Assembly: GCF_000519085.1 (NCBI RefSeq)
Contig: NZ_KI912577.1
Location: 1,741,331-1,805,330 of the forward strand
DNA: 64,000 nt
Direction: 5' to 3'
DNA from: Methylobacterium sp. 10
GTDB lineage: Bacteria; Pseudomonadota; Alphaproteobacteria; Rhizobiales; Beijerinckiaceae
Shown: one piece after another, positions 1 to 12,200 of the stretch
Layout of the letters: each line of letters starts with the position of its first letter
Numbering within the stretch: the first letter of the stretch is position 1
The notes under the pieces: generated by a model
Database searches by the model: none
Told to the model about the DNA's origin: nothing
Seen by the model: only the letters and a program-made list of their open reading frames with translations
Translations under genes and position numbers: made by a program

Positions 1-33
1 TGCGACGCTGCTCGCTTGGCACGATGGCGGCTT

Positions 34-45
34 GTTAACGTTAAC
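34..45. promoter_or_regulatory. 12-bp perfect palindrome upstream of rcdA
   Basis: The sequence GTTAACGTTAAC is its own reverse complement and lies about 120 bases before the rcdA start. TTAA-containing half-sites are typical of CtrA-bound promoters in alphaproteobacteria, but the usual spacing is TTAA-N7-TTAA, whereas here it is N2. It could be a regulator site or chance. Nothing else in the first 160 bases is recognisable. Confidence 0.25.
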
Positions 46-162
46 CCCCGGTCAACGGCGCGGGGCGGCGCGTTCGGCGCTAGTGTTGCGCCTCTGGTCG
101 CGAACGCAACGACCGTGTCCCAGTTCGGGACGAAACGGTCCGATGGCGGCACAGGAGGCAGG

Positions 163-690
163 ATGAACGAGTTCGACGTCACCTTTCGCCACGAGCGGGA
201 CTGGGTCAGCTTCGGCGACACCTACGTGAATTCGGAGGCTTTCCGGGTGCTGTTCCGCGAGGGCATGACCATGGTCGAGGAGGCGGCGGCCTATCTCGAT
301 GGCGACGGACGCGAGGAATCCCGCCTCCTGTCGCGCGACAGCACCCTGTCCTATGCCAGCGAGAGCATGCGCCTGACCACGCGGCTGATGCAGATCGCTT
401 CCTGGCTGCTCGTGCAGCGCGCCGTGTCGGAGGGCGAGATCACCCCCGCCCAGGCGCTTCAGGAAAAGACCCGCGTCCGCCTCGCGACGCCGGAGGCCTT
501 CCGCGCCGAAACCTTCGGCGCGCTCCCGGCACGTCTCCAGGATCTCACCGTCCGTTCGCGCCGACTGCATGCCCGGATCCTGCATCTCGACGGGCTCATC
601 TCCGACGACCATCCGACCCCGGCGGTCCGCGAAAGCCCCGTCGCCGCCCAGCAGGGCCTGCTGCGCAGCGCCTTCGGCACGGCGCATTGA
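163..690 (+). CDS. rcdA: RcdA-like DUF1465 protein (CtrA degradation adaptor family)
   Basis: The 175-residue, mostly helical protein has the DUF1465 pattern. It starts MNEFDVTFRHERDW, has a central helix-rich core and ends in a loose tail after about residue 150. In Caulobacter the RcdA member is a ClpXP adaptor that helps deliver CtrA and other substrates for proteolysis during the cell cycle. The start at 163 is chosen because AGGAGG lies 4-9 bases upstream. The same frame stays open upstream to position 16, but that stretch is poorly protein-like. It is transcribed towards rpmE and ends before a strong hairpin. Family assignment is fairly sure; the adaptor role in this organism is inferred. 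Confidence 0.75.
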   Translation: MNEFDVTFRHERDWVSFGDTYVNSEAFRVLFREGMTMVEEAAAYLDGDGREESRLLSRDSTLSYASESMRLTTRLMQIASWLLVQRAVSEGEITPAQALQEKTRVRLATPEAFRAETFGALPARLQDLTVRSRRLHARILHLDGLISDDHPTPAVRESPVAAQQGLLRSAFGTAH

Positions 691-730
691 AGTCTGGCGC
701 GTTGAAGCCCGGCGGGGCTTCTATGCGTCG

Positions 731-775
731 AAACGCGAAAGGGCGGCGCCTCGTCAGCGCCGCCCTTTCGCGTTT
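731..775. terminator. Bidirectional hairpin terminator between rcdA and rpmE
   Basis: A perfect 19-bp stem (731-749 pairs with 757-775) closes a 7-base loop. The outer arms begin with AAA and end with TTT, so each strand carries an A/T-flanked GC-rich hairpin. It sits between the 3' ends of the converging genes rcdA and rpmE and should stop transcription from both sides. Confidence 0.8.
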
Positions 776-825
776 CCAGAACCCTCCGCCGCTACCCAAC
801 GGTCGCAGCGGTCAGGCCCGAGAGA

Positions 826-1080
826 TCACTTCTTGCCGAAAGACAGGGCGCCGAAGCGCGAGTTGAACCGCGAGACGCGGCCACCGCGATCGAGCATTTT
901 CTGCTCGCCACCGGTCCAGGCCGGGTGAGTATTCGGGTCGATGTCGAGGTTGAGGGTGTCACCCTCCTTGCCGTAGGTCGACCGGGTCATGTAGTCGGAC
1001 CCGTCGGTCATCACGACCTTGATGAAGTGGTAGTCGGGATGCTCGGTTCCCTTGGCCTTGTCGGCCGCACTCTTTGCCAT
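826..1080 (-). CDS. rpmE: 50S ribosomal protein L31
   Basis: An 84-residue L31 with the family core [14 protein letters not shown], followed by [10 protein letters not shown], then HPAWTGG and a basic C-terminus, [10 protein letters not shown]. It lacks the CxxC zinc ligands of zinc-type L31, so it belongs to the zinc-free (C-minus) form common in alphaproteobacteria. L31 binds 5S/23S rRNA at the central protuberance and bridges the subunits. It is a single gene ending at the shared terminator with rcdA. Confidence 0.93.
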   Translation of the reverse strand: MAKSAADKAKGTEHPDYHFIKVVMTDGSDYMTRSTYGKEGDTLNLDIDPNTHPAWTGGEQKMLDRGGRVSRFNSRFGALSFGKK

Positions 1081-1191
1081 GACGAAATCCTTGAATAGCC
1101 ACGCCGACCGGCCCGCCTGGCGGCCCGCGGCCTTAGATCACGCGCAATCGGATGAAGGCGGGCCTATACCCCACGTGCTTCCTCCGAACAA

Positions 1192-1221
1192 GCGCCCGGG
1201 CGCGGGAGATCGCCCGGGCGC
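1192..1221. other. GC-rich hairpin between rpmE and the exporter gene
   Basis: An 11-bp inverted repeat (1192-1202 and 1211-1221) with an 8-base loop is followed on the plus strand by GTATTTTCTT. It looks like a Rho-independent terminator for the plus strand. No plus-strand gene ends just before it, so it may instead act in the leader of the exporter gene that starts at 1251. Confidence 0.45.
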
Positions 1222-1250
1222 GTATTTTCTTGAGACGATGACGAGGCACG

Positions 1251-3098
1251 ATGGCTCGCGGGCGTAACAAAATTTCAGGCGGCGATGGCCGCGGCAAGGC
1301 ACCGCTCGGGTCGCTGAAGCCGTTGATTCCCTTCGCCCTGGTCTATCGCGGCCGCATCCTCGCGGCGTTCCTGTCGCTGCTGGCGGCCTCCGGGGCGACC
1401 CTGGTGGTGCCCATCGCGCTCCGGCGGGTGATCGATCACGGCTTCTCGCCCGAGGGCCATAGCGTCATCGACGCTTACTTCATGGCGCTCATCGGCGTGG
1501 TGACGGTTCTCGCCCTGTCGAGTGCCGCCCGCTACTACACCGTGGTGACGCTCGGCGAGCGCGTGGTGGCGGATCTGCGTAGCGCGGTCTTCGCCCGCCT
1601 CACCATCCTCGACCCGGCCTTCTTCGACCGCTCGCAATCGGGCGAGATCGTCTCGCGGCTCACCGCCGACGCGACGCAGGTGAAGGCGGTCTTCGGCGTC
1701 TCGATCTCCATTCTCCTGCGCAACGCCTTCCTGTTCGTCGGCGCGGTGGCGATGATGGTCTTCACCAGCCCGAAGCTGTCGATTCTCGTGCTGGTGGCGA
1801 TTCCCCTCATCGTGTTCCCGCTGATCCTGTCCGGGCGCGGCGTGCGGCGGCGTTCCCGCGCCGCGCAGGACCGGCTGGCCGATGCCTCGGCCTATGCGGC
1901 CGAAGCCATCGGGGCGATTCGCACCATGCAGGCCTTCGGCATGGGACGCGCCACGGCAGAGCATTTCGGGCAGGCCTCCGAGAATGCCTATTCCGCAGCG
2001 CGCAATTCGGTGCAGGCCCGCGCCCTCCTCACCGGGGTGGCGATCTTCCTGATCTCGGCCAGCGTCGTCGGGGTGATGTGGTACGGCGCGCAAGGGGTGC
2101 TCGCCGGTACGATGACCGCGGGCCAGCTCTCGCAATTCGTGCTCTACGCGGTGTTCGGCGCCAGCGCGCTGGGCCAGCTCTCCGAGGTCTATGGAGAGCT
2201 GGCCCAGGCCGCCGGCGCTGCCGAGCGCCTCGGCGAGATCCTGGCCGCCGAGCCCGCGATCCGCGCGCCCGCCGATCCGGTGCCGCTGCCGGTGCCGCCG
2301 CGGGGCGAGGTGGCGTTCGAGCAGGTGCGCCTCACCTATCCGACCCGGCCCGAGCACCCCTCGCTGGACGGAATCAGCTTCCAGGTGGCGCATGGCGAGC
2401 GCGTCGCTCTCGTCGGCCCCTCGGGCGCCGGCAAGACCACGGTGCTGCAGGCTCTGCTGCGCTTCTACGATCCGCAATCGGGGGTGGTCCGCGTCGACGG
2501 AGTCGACATCACCGCCGTCGATCCGGATTCCCTGCGCGAGCGCATGTCCCTGGTCCCGCAGGACCCCACCGTGTTCTCCGGCTCGGTGATGGACAACATC
2601 CGCTACGGCCGGCCTCTCGCCAGCGAGGCCGAGATCCATCGCGCCGCAGAACTCGCCCATGCGGACGGGTTCATCCGCGCCCTGCCGCAGGGCTACGCCA
2701 CGCAGGTGGGCGAGCGCGGGGTGACCCTGTCCGGCGGTCAGCGCCAGCGCGTCGCCATCGCCCGCGCCATCCTCAAGGACGCGCCGATACTGCTCCTCGA
2801 CGAGGCGACTTCGGCGCTGGACGCCGAGAGCGAGCGCGCGGTGCAGACCGCGCTGGATACCCTTATGCGCGGGCGCACCACTTTGGTCATCGCCCACCGT
2901 CTGGCCACGATCCGCGCCGCCGACCGCATCCTCGTCCTCGATGGCGGCAGGATCGTCGAGACCGGCACGCATGAGAGCCTGCTGGCGCAAGGGGCGCTCT
3001 ACGCGCAGCTCGCCGCGCTCCAGTTCACCGACGCGCTGGACGAGACCGCCCGCGGCAAGGAGCCGAGGCCGAAGCGTCTGGCGCTGCCGGCCGAATAG
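1251..3098 (+). CDS. ABC exporter, fused permease and ATPase (ABCB/MsbA-like)
   Basis: The 615-residue half-transporter has an N-terminal six-helix ABC transmembrane domain (about residues 25-320) and a C-terminal nucleotide-binding domain. Walker A GPSGAGKTT lies near residue 389, the signature LSGGQRQRVAIARA near 493 and Walker B ILLLDEATSALD near 513, followed by the H-loop IAHRL. The architecture and the EATSALD motif are those of homodimeric lipid/multidrug exporters (HlyB/MsbA/LmrA group). The substrate cannot be read from sequence. Spacing from dnaE (about 100 bases) does not suggest functional coupling. Confidence 0.88.
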   Translation: MARGRNKISGGDGRGKAPLGSLKPLIPFALVYRGRILAAFLSLLAASGATLVVPIALRRVIDHGFSPEGHSVIDAYFMALIGVVTVLALSSAARYYTVVTLGERVVADLRSAVFARLTILDPAFFDRSQSGEIVSRLTADATQVKAVFGVSISILLRNAFLFVGAVAMMVFTSPKLSILVLVAIPLIVFPLILSGRGVRRRSRAAQDRLADASAYAAEAIGAIRTMQAFGMGRATAEHFGQASENAYSAARNSVQARALLTGVAIFLISASVVGVMWYGAQGVLAGTMTAGQLSQFVLYAVFGASALGQLSEVYGELAQAAGAAERLGEILAAEPAIRAPADPVPLPVPPRGEVAFEQVRLTYPTRPEHPSLDGISFQVAHGERVALVGPSGAGKTTVLQALLRFYDPQSGVVRVDGVDITAVDPDSLRERMSLVPQDPTVFSGSVMDNIRYGRPLASEAEIHRAAELAHADGFIRALPQGYATQVGERGVTLSGGQRQRVAIARAILKDAPILLLDEATSALDAESERAVQTALDTLMRGRTTLVIAHRLATIRAADRILVLDGGRIVETGTHESLLAQGALYAQLAALQFTDALDETARGKEPRPKRLALPAE

Positions 3099-3205
3099 GC
3101 AAAGGCGGGGGGGCCTGTGACCGGGAAGGCCCTCTTCCACAGGCAATTGCGCCGAACGTGGTAATGGTAATGGACCGTGAACCGCGACTCGGGATGGGTT
3201 GAGTC

Positions 3206-6715
<3,510 letters not shown>

Positions 6716-6761
6716 AGCCGCCGGGCCTTCCGCATCGGGGGACGCGTGTCGGCCGAGAGGT

Positions 6762-7151
6762 TCAGCCACCCGAGGGAGCGGGCCGGTCGAACGTCCCTCG
6801 CGCCGCCTCCACCGCCGCGAGGTTCTGCTCGGCCCATATCCACACGCCGCAGAAGGCGGCGCCGAGGCTCTGCCCGAGTGCCGTCAGCCGGTACTCGACC
6901 TTGGGCGGCACCACGGGATGCACGGTGCGGATCACCAATCCGTCCCGCTCCATGTGACGGAGCGTCTGGGTCAGCATCTTCTGGCTGATCGTGCCGATCG
7001 ACCGGCTGAGCTCGGTGAAGCGAAGCTCCCCCCTCTCCTCCAGGATTTCGAGGACCAGCATCGTCCATTTGTCGGCGACGCGGCCGATGAGGTCGTGGAC
7101 CAGAGCCTCGACGCGCGGATCCACATCGGCAGGTGGGTGCGGGGCCGCCAT
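6762..7151 (-). CDS. HxlR-family winged-helix transcriptional regulator
   Basis: A 129-residue protein with the HxlR pattern: IGRVADKWTMLVLEIL, then LRFTELSRSIGTISQKMLTQ as recognition helix region and VEYRLTALGQSL as wing. HxlR proteins often sense electrophiles, aldehydes or quinones. There is no conserved sensor cysteine near the N-terminus here; the only Cys is near the C-terminus (FCGVW). The start at 7151 has a clear AAGGAGAG ribosome site. The frame is open upstream to 7415, but that part overlaps the SDR gene on the other strand. It is divergent from the SDR at 7261, its likely target. Confidence 0.85.
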   Translation of the reverse strand: MAAPHPPADVDPRVEALVHDLIGRVADKWTMLVLEILEERGELRFTELSRSIGTISQKMLTQTLRHMERDGLVIRTVHPVVPPKVEYRLTALGQSLGAAFCGVWIWAEQNLAAVEAARGTFDRPAPSGG

Positions 7152-7166
7152 GTCACGCTCTCCTTT

Positions 7167-7203
7167 TGGTAAGTACAAATCTTTTTGGTGCCTTCTACCC
7201 TCC
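7167..7203. promoter_or_regulatory. Divergent HxlR/SDR control region with a direct repeat
   Basis: The 109-base gap between the two divergent starts contains two similar blocks, TTTTGGTAAGTAC and TTTTTGGTGCCTT, about 19-20 bases apart. HxlR regulators usually bind the intergenic region of a divergent target, so these repeats are candidate operator half-sites. The assignment is an inference from position and repetition. Confidence 0.35.
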
Positions 7204-7260
7204 GGAGAGTAGGCGCGGCATCTGTCCGGGACAACCACGCGGTTCCAAGAGGGAAGTCCC

Positions 7261-8031
7261 ATGAAGACGAGCGGAAACACCATTCTCATCACGGGCGGCG
7301 CATCGGGGATCGGCCGTGAACTGGCGCAGCGCCTCCAGGCCCAGGGCAATACGGTGATCATCGCCGGCCGCCGCCGCGACCGGCTCGACGCGGTGACGGA
7401 CGCCAATCCCGGCATGATCGGCTATGTGCTCGATGTCGAGGACAAGGCGGACATCGACGCTTTCGCGGCGACGGTGATCGCCGCCCATCCCGATCTGAAC
7501 GTCCTGATCAACAATGCCGGGATCATGCTGTTCGAGGATCTCGGCCGGTCCCGCGATCTGGCGGATGCCGAGGCGATGATCACCACCAACCTGCTGGGAC
7601 CGATCCGGCTCACCAACGCGCTGATCGACCATCTCGCGGCCAAGCCGGACGCGGCATTGATCAACGTCTCGTCGGGCCTCGCCTTCGTGCCGCTGGTCTC
7701 GACCCCGACCTATTCGGCGACGAAGGCGGCCATCCATTCCTACACGATCAGCCTTCGGGACGCCCTGAAGGGTCAGGTCGAGGTCATCGAACTCGTGCCG
7801 CCCGCCGTGCAGACAGACCTCACGCCCGGCCAGTCGACGCGGGAGGGGTATCTGCCCCTCGGCGCGTTCATGGACGAGGTGATGACGCTGTTCGCGACAC
7901 AGCCGACGCCGCCGGAAATCCTGGTGGAGCGCGTAGGATTTCTCCGCTTCGCCGAAGCCGAGAAACGGTTCGACCAGACCTTCGCGACGCTGAACGACGT
8001 CGCCGGGAAGGCCCGCGCGGACCAGCACTGA
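7261..8031 (+). CDS. Classical short-chain dehydrogenase/reductase (DltE-like)
   Basis: A 256-residue Rossmann enzyme with the nucleotide motif TGGASGIG at residues 11-18, NNAGIM around 84-89, and the catalytic Tyr151-x3-Lys155 (YSATK), so it should be an active NAD(P)-dependent oxidoreductase. The sequence resembles the DltE/YciK-type SDRs. The substrate is unknown. It is divergent from an HxlR regulator and is probably induced by whatever that regulator senses, plausibly a reactive carbonyl or quinone. GAGGGAAG precedes the ATG. Confidence 0.87.
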   Translation: MKTSGNTILITGGASGIGRELAQRLQAQGNTVIIAGRRRDRLDAVTDANPGMIGYVLDVEDKADIDAFAATVIAAHPDLNVLINNAGIMLFEDLGRSRDLADAEAMITTNLLGPIRLTNALIDHLAAKPDAALINVSSGLAFVPLVSTPTYSATKAAIHSYTISLRDALKGQVEVIELVPPAVQTDLTPGQSTREGYLPLGAFMDEVMTLFATQPTPPEILVERVGFLRFAEAEKRFDQTFATLNDVAGKARADQH

Positions 8032-8057
8032 CGCTCCGTGGCGGATCACGCGAACCG

Positions 8058-8090
8058 GCCCTCCGCGCGCGAGAGGCGCGCCCGGAGGGC
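8058..8090. terminator. Hairpin after the SDR gene
   Basis: An 8-bp outer stem (8058-8065 with 8083-8090) and a 5-bp inner stem close a GAGAG loop 26 bases after the SDR stop codon. There is no T-tract, so it is a possible Rho-assisted terminator or 3'-end stabiliser. Confidence 0.4.
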
Positions 8091-8224
8091 TGGCGGGAAA
8101 CATCCACCGCGTAACGGCGTCTTAATAATACCTTCAGCATGATTGAAATCGGGCCGGACCCGGTGCTTGCTCAGCAAGCCCCGGCATGACGCAAGTCGGC
8201 GTCGCTGTTCGGTGGCACGCTCCC

Positions 8225-8584
8225 ATGACGAGAACTCTCTTGCGCCTCTCGGTCTTCGTCATCCTCGCGATCCTGGTCTTCGTGACGTTGTCGCCGATCG
8301 GGCTTCGGCCCGTCGTCGCCTCTGCGAATGTCGAGCGGATGAGCGCCTACGCCCTGTTCGGGTTCCTGCTGATCGTGGCCTATCCCAAGCGCTGGTATCT
8401 CGGGCTGATGGCCGGCATGGCAGTGGCCGGCATCCTCGAATTCGGTCAGGAGCTGTCGCCGACCCGCCATGCCCGGCTGTCCGATTTCCTCGTCAAGGCG
8501 GTCGCCGCCGCGTGCGGCAGCCTCGTCGCCACTCTGTTGCTCGCCGCCTATGCCCGATTCGAGCGGCCCTCGGCCTCGCGTTGA
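8225..8584 (+). CDS. VanZ-like small membrane protein
   Basis: A 119-residue protein with about four hydrophobic segments: residues 5-22, 38-55, 60-77 and 92-110. It contains the family's typical LSPI near the first helix exit and FGQELSPTRHARLSDFLVK, which resembles the E(x)2Q...R...S..D motif of VanZ-like proteins. The function of most VanZ homologues outside glycopeptide resistance is unknown. An in-frame ATG at 8186 is possible but would add a poorly hydrophobic tail. The stop overlaps the likely start region of the next gene. Confidence 0.65.
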   Translation: MTRTLLRLSVFVILAILVFVTLSPIGLRPVVASANVERMSAYALFGFLLIVAYPKRWYLGLMAGMAVAGILEFGQELSPTRHARLSDFLVKAVAAACGSLVATLLLAAYARFERPSASR

Positions 8585-8589
8585 CGCGG

Positions 8590-9033
8590 GTGCCTGCCGT
8601 GGATGTCTCCAAAGATCCGAGCTTTTACGCGCTCCTGACCGGGAGTTTTCGCCGAGCCGTCGGCCGGCCGCTGGTGCCGGAGCCGGGTCGCGACGAGGCC
8701 TGGCTCGATGCCGAGGCGCCCTTCGCGGTTCTCGCCCATGACGGAGGCGAGGATCCCTGCTTCATCTATGCGAACCTCACCGCCCTGCGCATCTTCGGCT
8801 ACGAGAAGGCCGAGCTCATCGGGCTGCCCTCCCGCTTCTCGGCCGAGGCTCCCGAACGGGCCGAGCGGCAGCGTCTCCTCGACGCGGTCACCCGCGATGG
8901 GTTCGTCGACAACTATGCCGGCATCCGCATCCGCAAGGACGGAACCCGCTTCCCGATCCGCGATGCCATCGTCTGGCAGCTCGTGGACGAGGCCGGCCTG
9001 CTCCACGGGCAGGCAGCGACCTTTTCGGTCTGA
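8590..9033 (+). CDS. MEKHLA-domain (PAS-like) protein
   Basis: About 147 residues covering a single MEKHLA domain, a PAS relative: PCFIYANLTALRIFGYEKAELIGLPSR in two adjoining segments, then RIRKDGTRFPIRDAIVWQL near the C-terminus. Such stand-alone proteins are predicted small-ligand or redox sensors without an attached output domain. The start is ambiguous: TTG at 8581 overlaps the VanZ stop, and GTG codons at 8590 and 8599 are also in frame. Close coupling to the VanZ-like gene suggests co-transcription. Confidence 0.72.
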   Translation: MPAVDVSKDPSFYALLTGSFRRAVGRPLVPEPGRDEAWLDAEAPFAVLAHDGGEDPCFIYANLTALRIFGYEKAELIGLPSRFSAEAPERAERQRLLDAVTRDGFVDNYAGIRIRKDGTRFPIRDAIVWQLVDEAGLLHGQAATFSV

Positions 9034-9093
9034 GCGGGTTCGACAGGTGTCGACGCGCGGAAAACGTGACGATCCTTCTTCTCCACCCCACGA

Positions 9094-9207
9094 CCTCATC
9101 CTGAGGTGAACGCGTCAGCAAGCCTCGAAGGAGGACTCCAGAACTCGCTACGCGAACTTGAGGGCTCCTTCGAGGCCTCTGCTGCGCTTCGGCGCCTCAG
9201 GATGAGG
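9094..9207. repeat. REP-like nested palindrome running into the putA stop codon
   Basis: The outer arms CCTCATCCTGAGG (9094-9106) and CCTCAGGATGAGG (9195-9207) are inverted copies of each other. Inner arms GCCTCGAAGGAG (near 9121-9132) and CTCCTTCGAGGC (9165-9176) also pair. The same arm pair recurs at 38700-38740. This family of extragenic palindromes is widespread in alphaproteobacterial genomes. The right arm contains the TGA stop codon of putA (9197-9199 on the minus strand). Confidence 0.8.
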
Positions 9208-12200
9208 TGGCGGGTGGGATTGCATCGGCATCCTCGCCGAGCGTCATCAGAGCGGCATTTCCGCCGGCAGCCGCGGTGTTGGTGCTGACGCTGCGCTCCC
9301 GGAGCAGCCATTCGAGGGAGTAATCCTCGGCTCCCCGCTCCAACCTGTCCGGCGAGACGGCGAGGACCGGGATGATGGTGCCCGGCAGGGCGGCGGCCCT
9401 GAGCGTTGCCGCGAGGGTCGCATCCGCCTCGCCCTCCACCAGGATCGCCGCGCAACCCAAGGCGTCCGGCCCATCGGCCACGTCGATCGTGCCCCGAACC
9501 GCGCCGGGCAGGATGTCGAGCGCAGGTCGCAGGGCAGCGGGTAGCTGAAGTCGGATCGTATTGCCGGTGGCGAGGCACGCCGCGATCTGTGCGAACAGCC
9601 CGGTCTCGGTGGCTGGCAGGCACAGGACCGTGCCGCGCGGATGCAGGCTGTAGCGGTTGCTCTCGCCCACCGATCCGGGCAGGGCGATGTCGAGCCCGAG
9701 GAGGCTCCTCTCGGCATAGGACTCGCACCGCACCTTGTCCCTCTCCCTGCCCGCCGCCCTCAGGGCGTCGCACAGCGACGCCAGCGGCTCGGGCATCGCG
9801 GCGAGGCGCCGGGCGAGGCCGGTCTCCACGGACGCCGAAGCCAGGAGGCGGCGGAGGTAGAGCGGGCCGCCGGCTTTCGGTCCGGTCCCCGACAGGCCCT
9901 CGCCGCCGAAAGGCTGCATGCCGACCACGGCCCCGACGAGGTTGCGGTTGACGTAGAGGTTGCCCGCACGGACCCGGTCCACGAGGCGCGCGACGGTGGC
10001 GTCGATCCGGCTGTGGACGCCGAAGGTCAGGCCATAGCCGGTCTCGTTGATGGTGGCGGCGAGCCCATCGAGACCGTCGCGCTTGGTGCGCAGGACGTGG
10101 AGGATCGGCCCGAAGACCTCACCGGAAAGGTCGTCCAAGCTGTCGATGGCGATCAGGCTCGGCGGGACGAAATGGCCAGCCGCGCAGGAGGCGGGCAGCG
10201 GGAGCCGGTCTACGGCATGGCCGCGCTCCCGCATCCGCGCCACATGCGCCTCGATCCTCTGCCGCGCGGCCTCGCTGATGACCGGCCCGATATCGGTGGC
10301 GAGCCGGTCGGGATTGCCGATGGTGAGCTCGGCCATTGCCCCCTTCAGCATGGCGAGGATGCGCTCGGCGATCTCCTCCTGTAGGCAGAGCACGCGGAGC
10401 GCCGAGCAGCGCTGCCCGGCCGAATCGAAGGCCGACACCAGCACGTCTGCCACCACCTGCTCCGGCAGGGCGGAGGAGTCCACTACCAGGGCGTTCTGGC
10501 CGCCGGTTTCCGCGACGAACGGGATCGGTCGCCCCCGGGGGCCGAGGCGCCTTGCCAACTCGGCCTGGATCCCCTTGGCGACGTTGGTCGATCCGGTGAA
10601 CAGGACGCCGTCGATGCGCGGATCGGCCACGAGGCGTGCGCCGACCCGCCCCCCTCCGGGCAGGAGGCCGAGCACGCCCTCCGGAATCCCGGCCTCGATC
10701 AGGATCTCCACCGCGAGCCCCGCAACCAGGGGCGTTTCGCCGGCGGGCTTGGCGAGAACGGCGTTGCCCGCCGCGAGGGCCGCCGCGACCTGTCCGATGA
10801 AGATGGCGAGGGGGAAGTTCCACGGGCTGATACAGGCGACCACGCCGAGGGGGACATGGGTCGCGGGGTTGAGGCCCCCCGACTGCGCCCCGTAATAGCG
10901 CAAAAAATCCACCGCCTCGCGGATCTCGGCCGCGGCGTTGGCGAGGGACTTGCCCGCCTCGCGCACCAGCAGCCCGAGGAACGCGTCGCGCCGTGTCTCG
11001 ATCAGGCCGGCCGCATCGGCCAGGATCTCGGCCCGCCGCGACGGCGCCGTCGCCGCCCAGTCGAAGGCCGCCGAGCCCGCCCGTGCGAGGGCGGCCTCGA
11101 TGCATCCGTCATCCGCCTCCACCACGTGGCCGACGATATCGCGGTGATCCGCCGGGTTGAGCACCGCCCGCTTCGCGCCTTCGGTCCCCTCCGACGGAAC
11201 GGGTCGGCACAGGAAGAGTGTCGCCGCGCTCTGCGGCAGGGCATCGCCGAGGGAAGCGAGCACGTCCTCGTCGGTGAGGTCGAGGCCGCGCGAGTTGGGC
11301 CGGCTTCCGGCGAACAGGTCGCGCGGCAGGGGGATTCCCGGATGCCCCGATCCAGGCGGCGAGACCCGGCGCGCCTGTTCCACCGGATCGGCGACGAGGT
11401 CGTCCACCGGGATGGCGGGGTCGGCGATCCGGTTGACGAAGGAGGAATTCGCGCCGTTCTCGAGCAAGCGCCGGACGAGATAGGCGAGCAGGGTCTCGTG
11501 CGTGCCCACCGGCGCGTAGATCCGGCACGGACGGTGGAGGATCGACCCGCCGACCACCCCCTCGTAGAGCGTCTCGCCCATGCCGTGGAGGCACTGGAAC
11601 TCGTAGTCGCCGGGCTGGAAGTCCGGTCCCGCCATGGCGACGATGTCGGCGAGCGTGCGGGCGTTGTGGGTGGCGAATTGCGGGAACACCGCCTTGCCGG
11701 CCAACAGCAGCCGGCGCGCGCAGGCGAGATACGAGACGTCGGTATGCACCTTGCGGGTGAAGACTGGAAATCCGTCGAGGCCGTCGACCTGGGCGCGCTT
11801 GATCTCCGAATCCCAATACGCCCCCTTCACCAGGCGCACCGTGAGGCGGTGCCCGCTCCGCCGCGCGAGGTCGACGACCCAATCCACCACCGGGAGCGCG
11901 CGCTTCTGGTAGGCCTGGACGACGAAGCCGAGCCCGTCCCAGCCGGCCAGGCGTTCGTCCATCGCCAGGGCTTCGAGGAGGTCGAGGGAGAGGTCGAGGC
12001 GGTCGGCCTCCTCGGCGTCGATGTTGAAGCCGATGTCGTGACGGCTCGCCGCGAGGGCGAGGTCCATCAGTCGCGGCAGCAACTCGTCCATCACCCGCTT
12101 GCGTTGGGTGCGGGCGTAACGCGGATGCAGGGCCGAGAGCTTGACCGAAATGCCCGGCCCGGCGAGCGGTCCGCGACTGCCCGATGCCGCGCCGATCGCC

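Noticed and set aside
1..162. Longer N-terminus for rcdA beginning at 16
   Set aside because: The extra 49 residues are not protein-like and AGGAGG clearly marks the start at 163.
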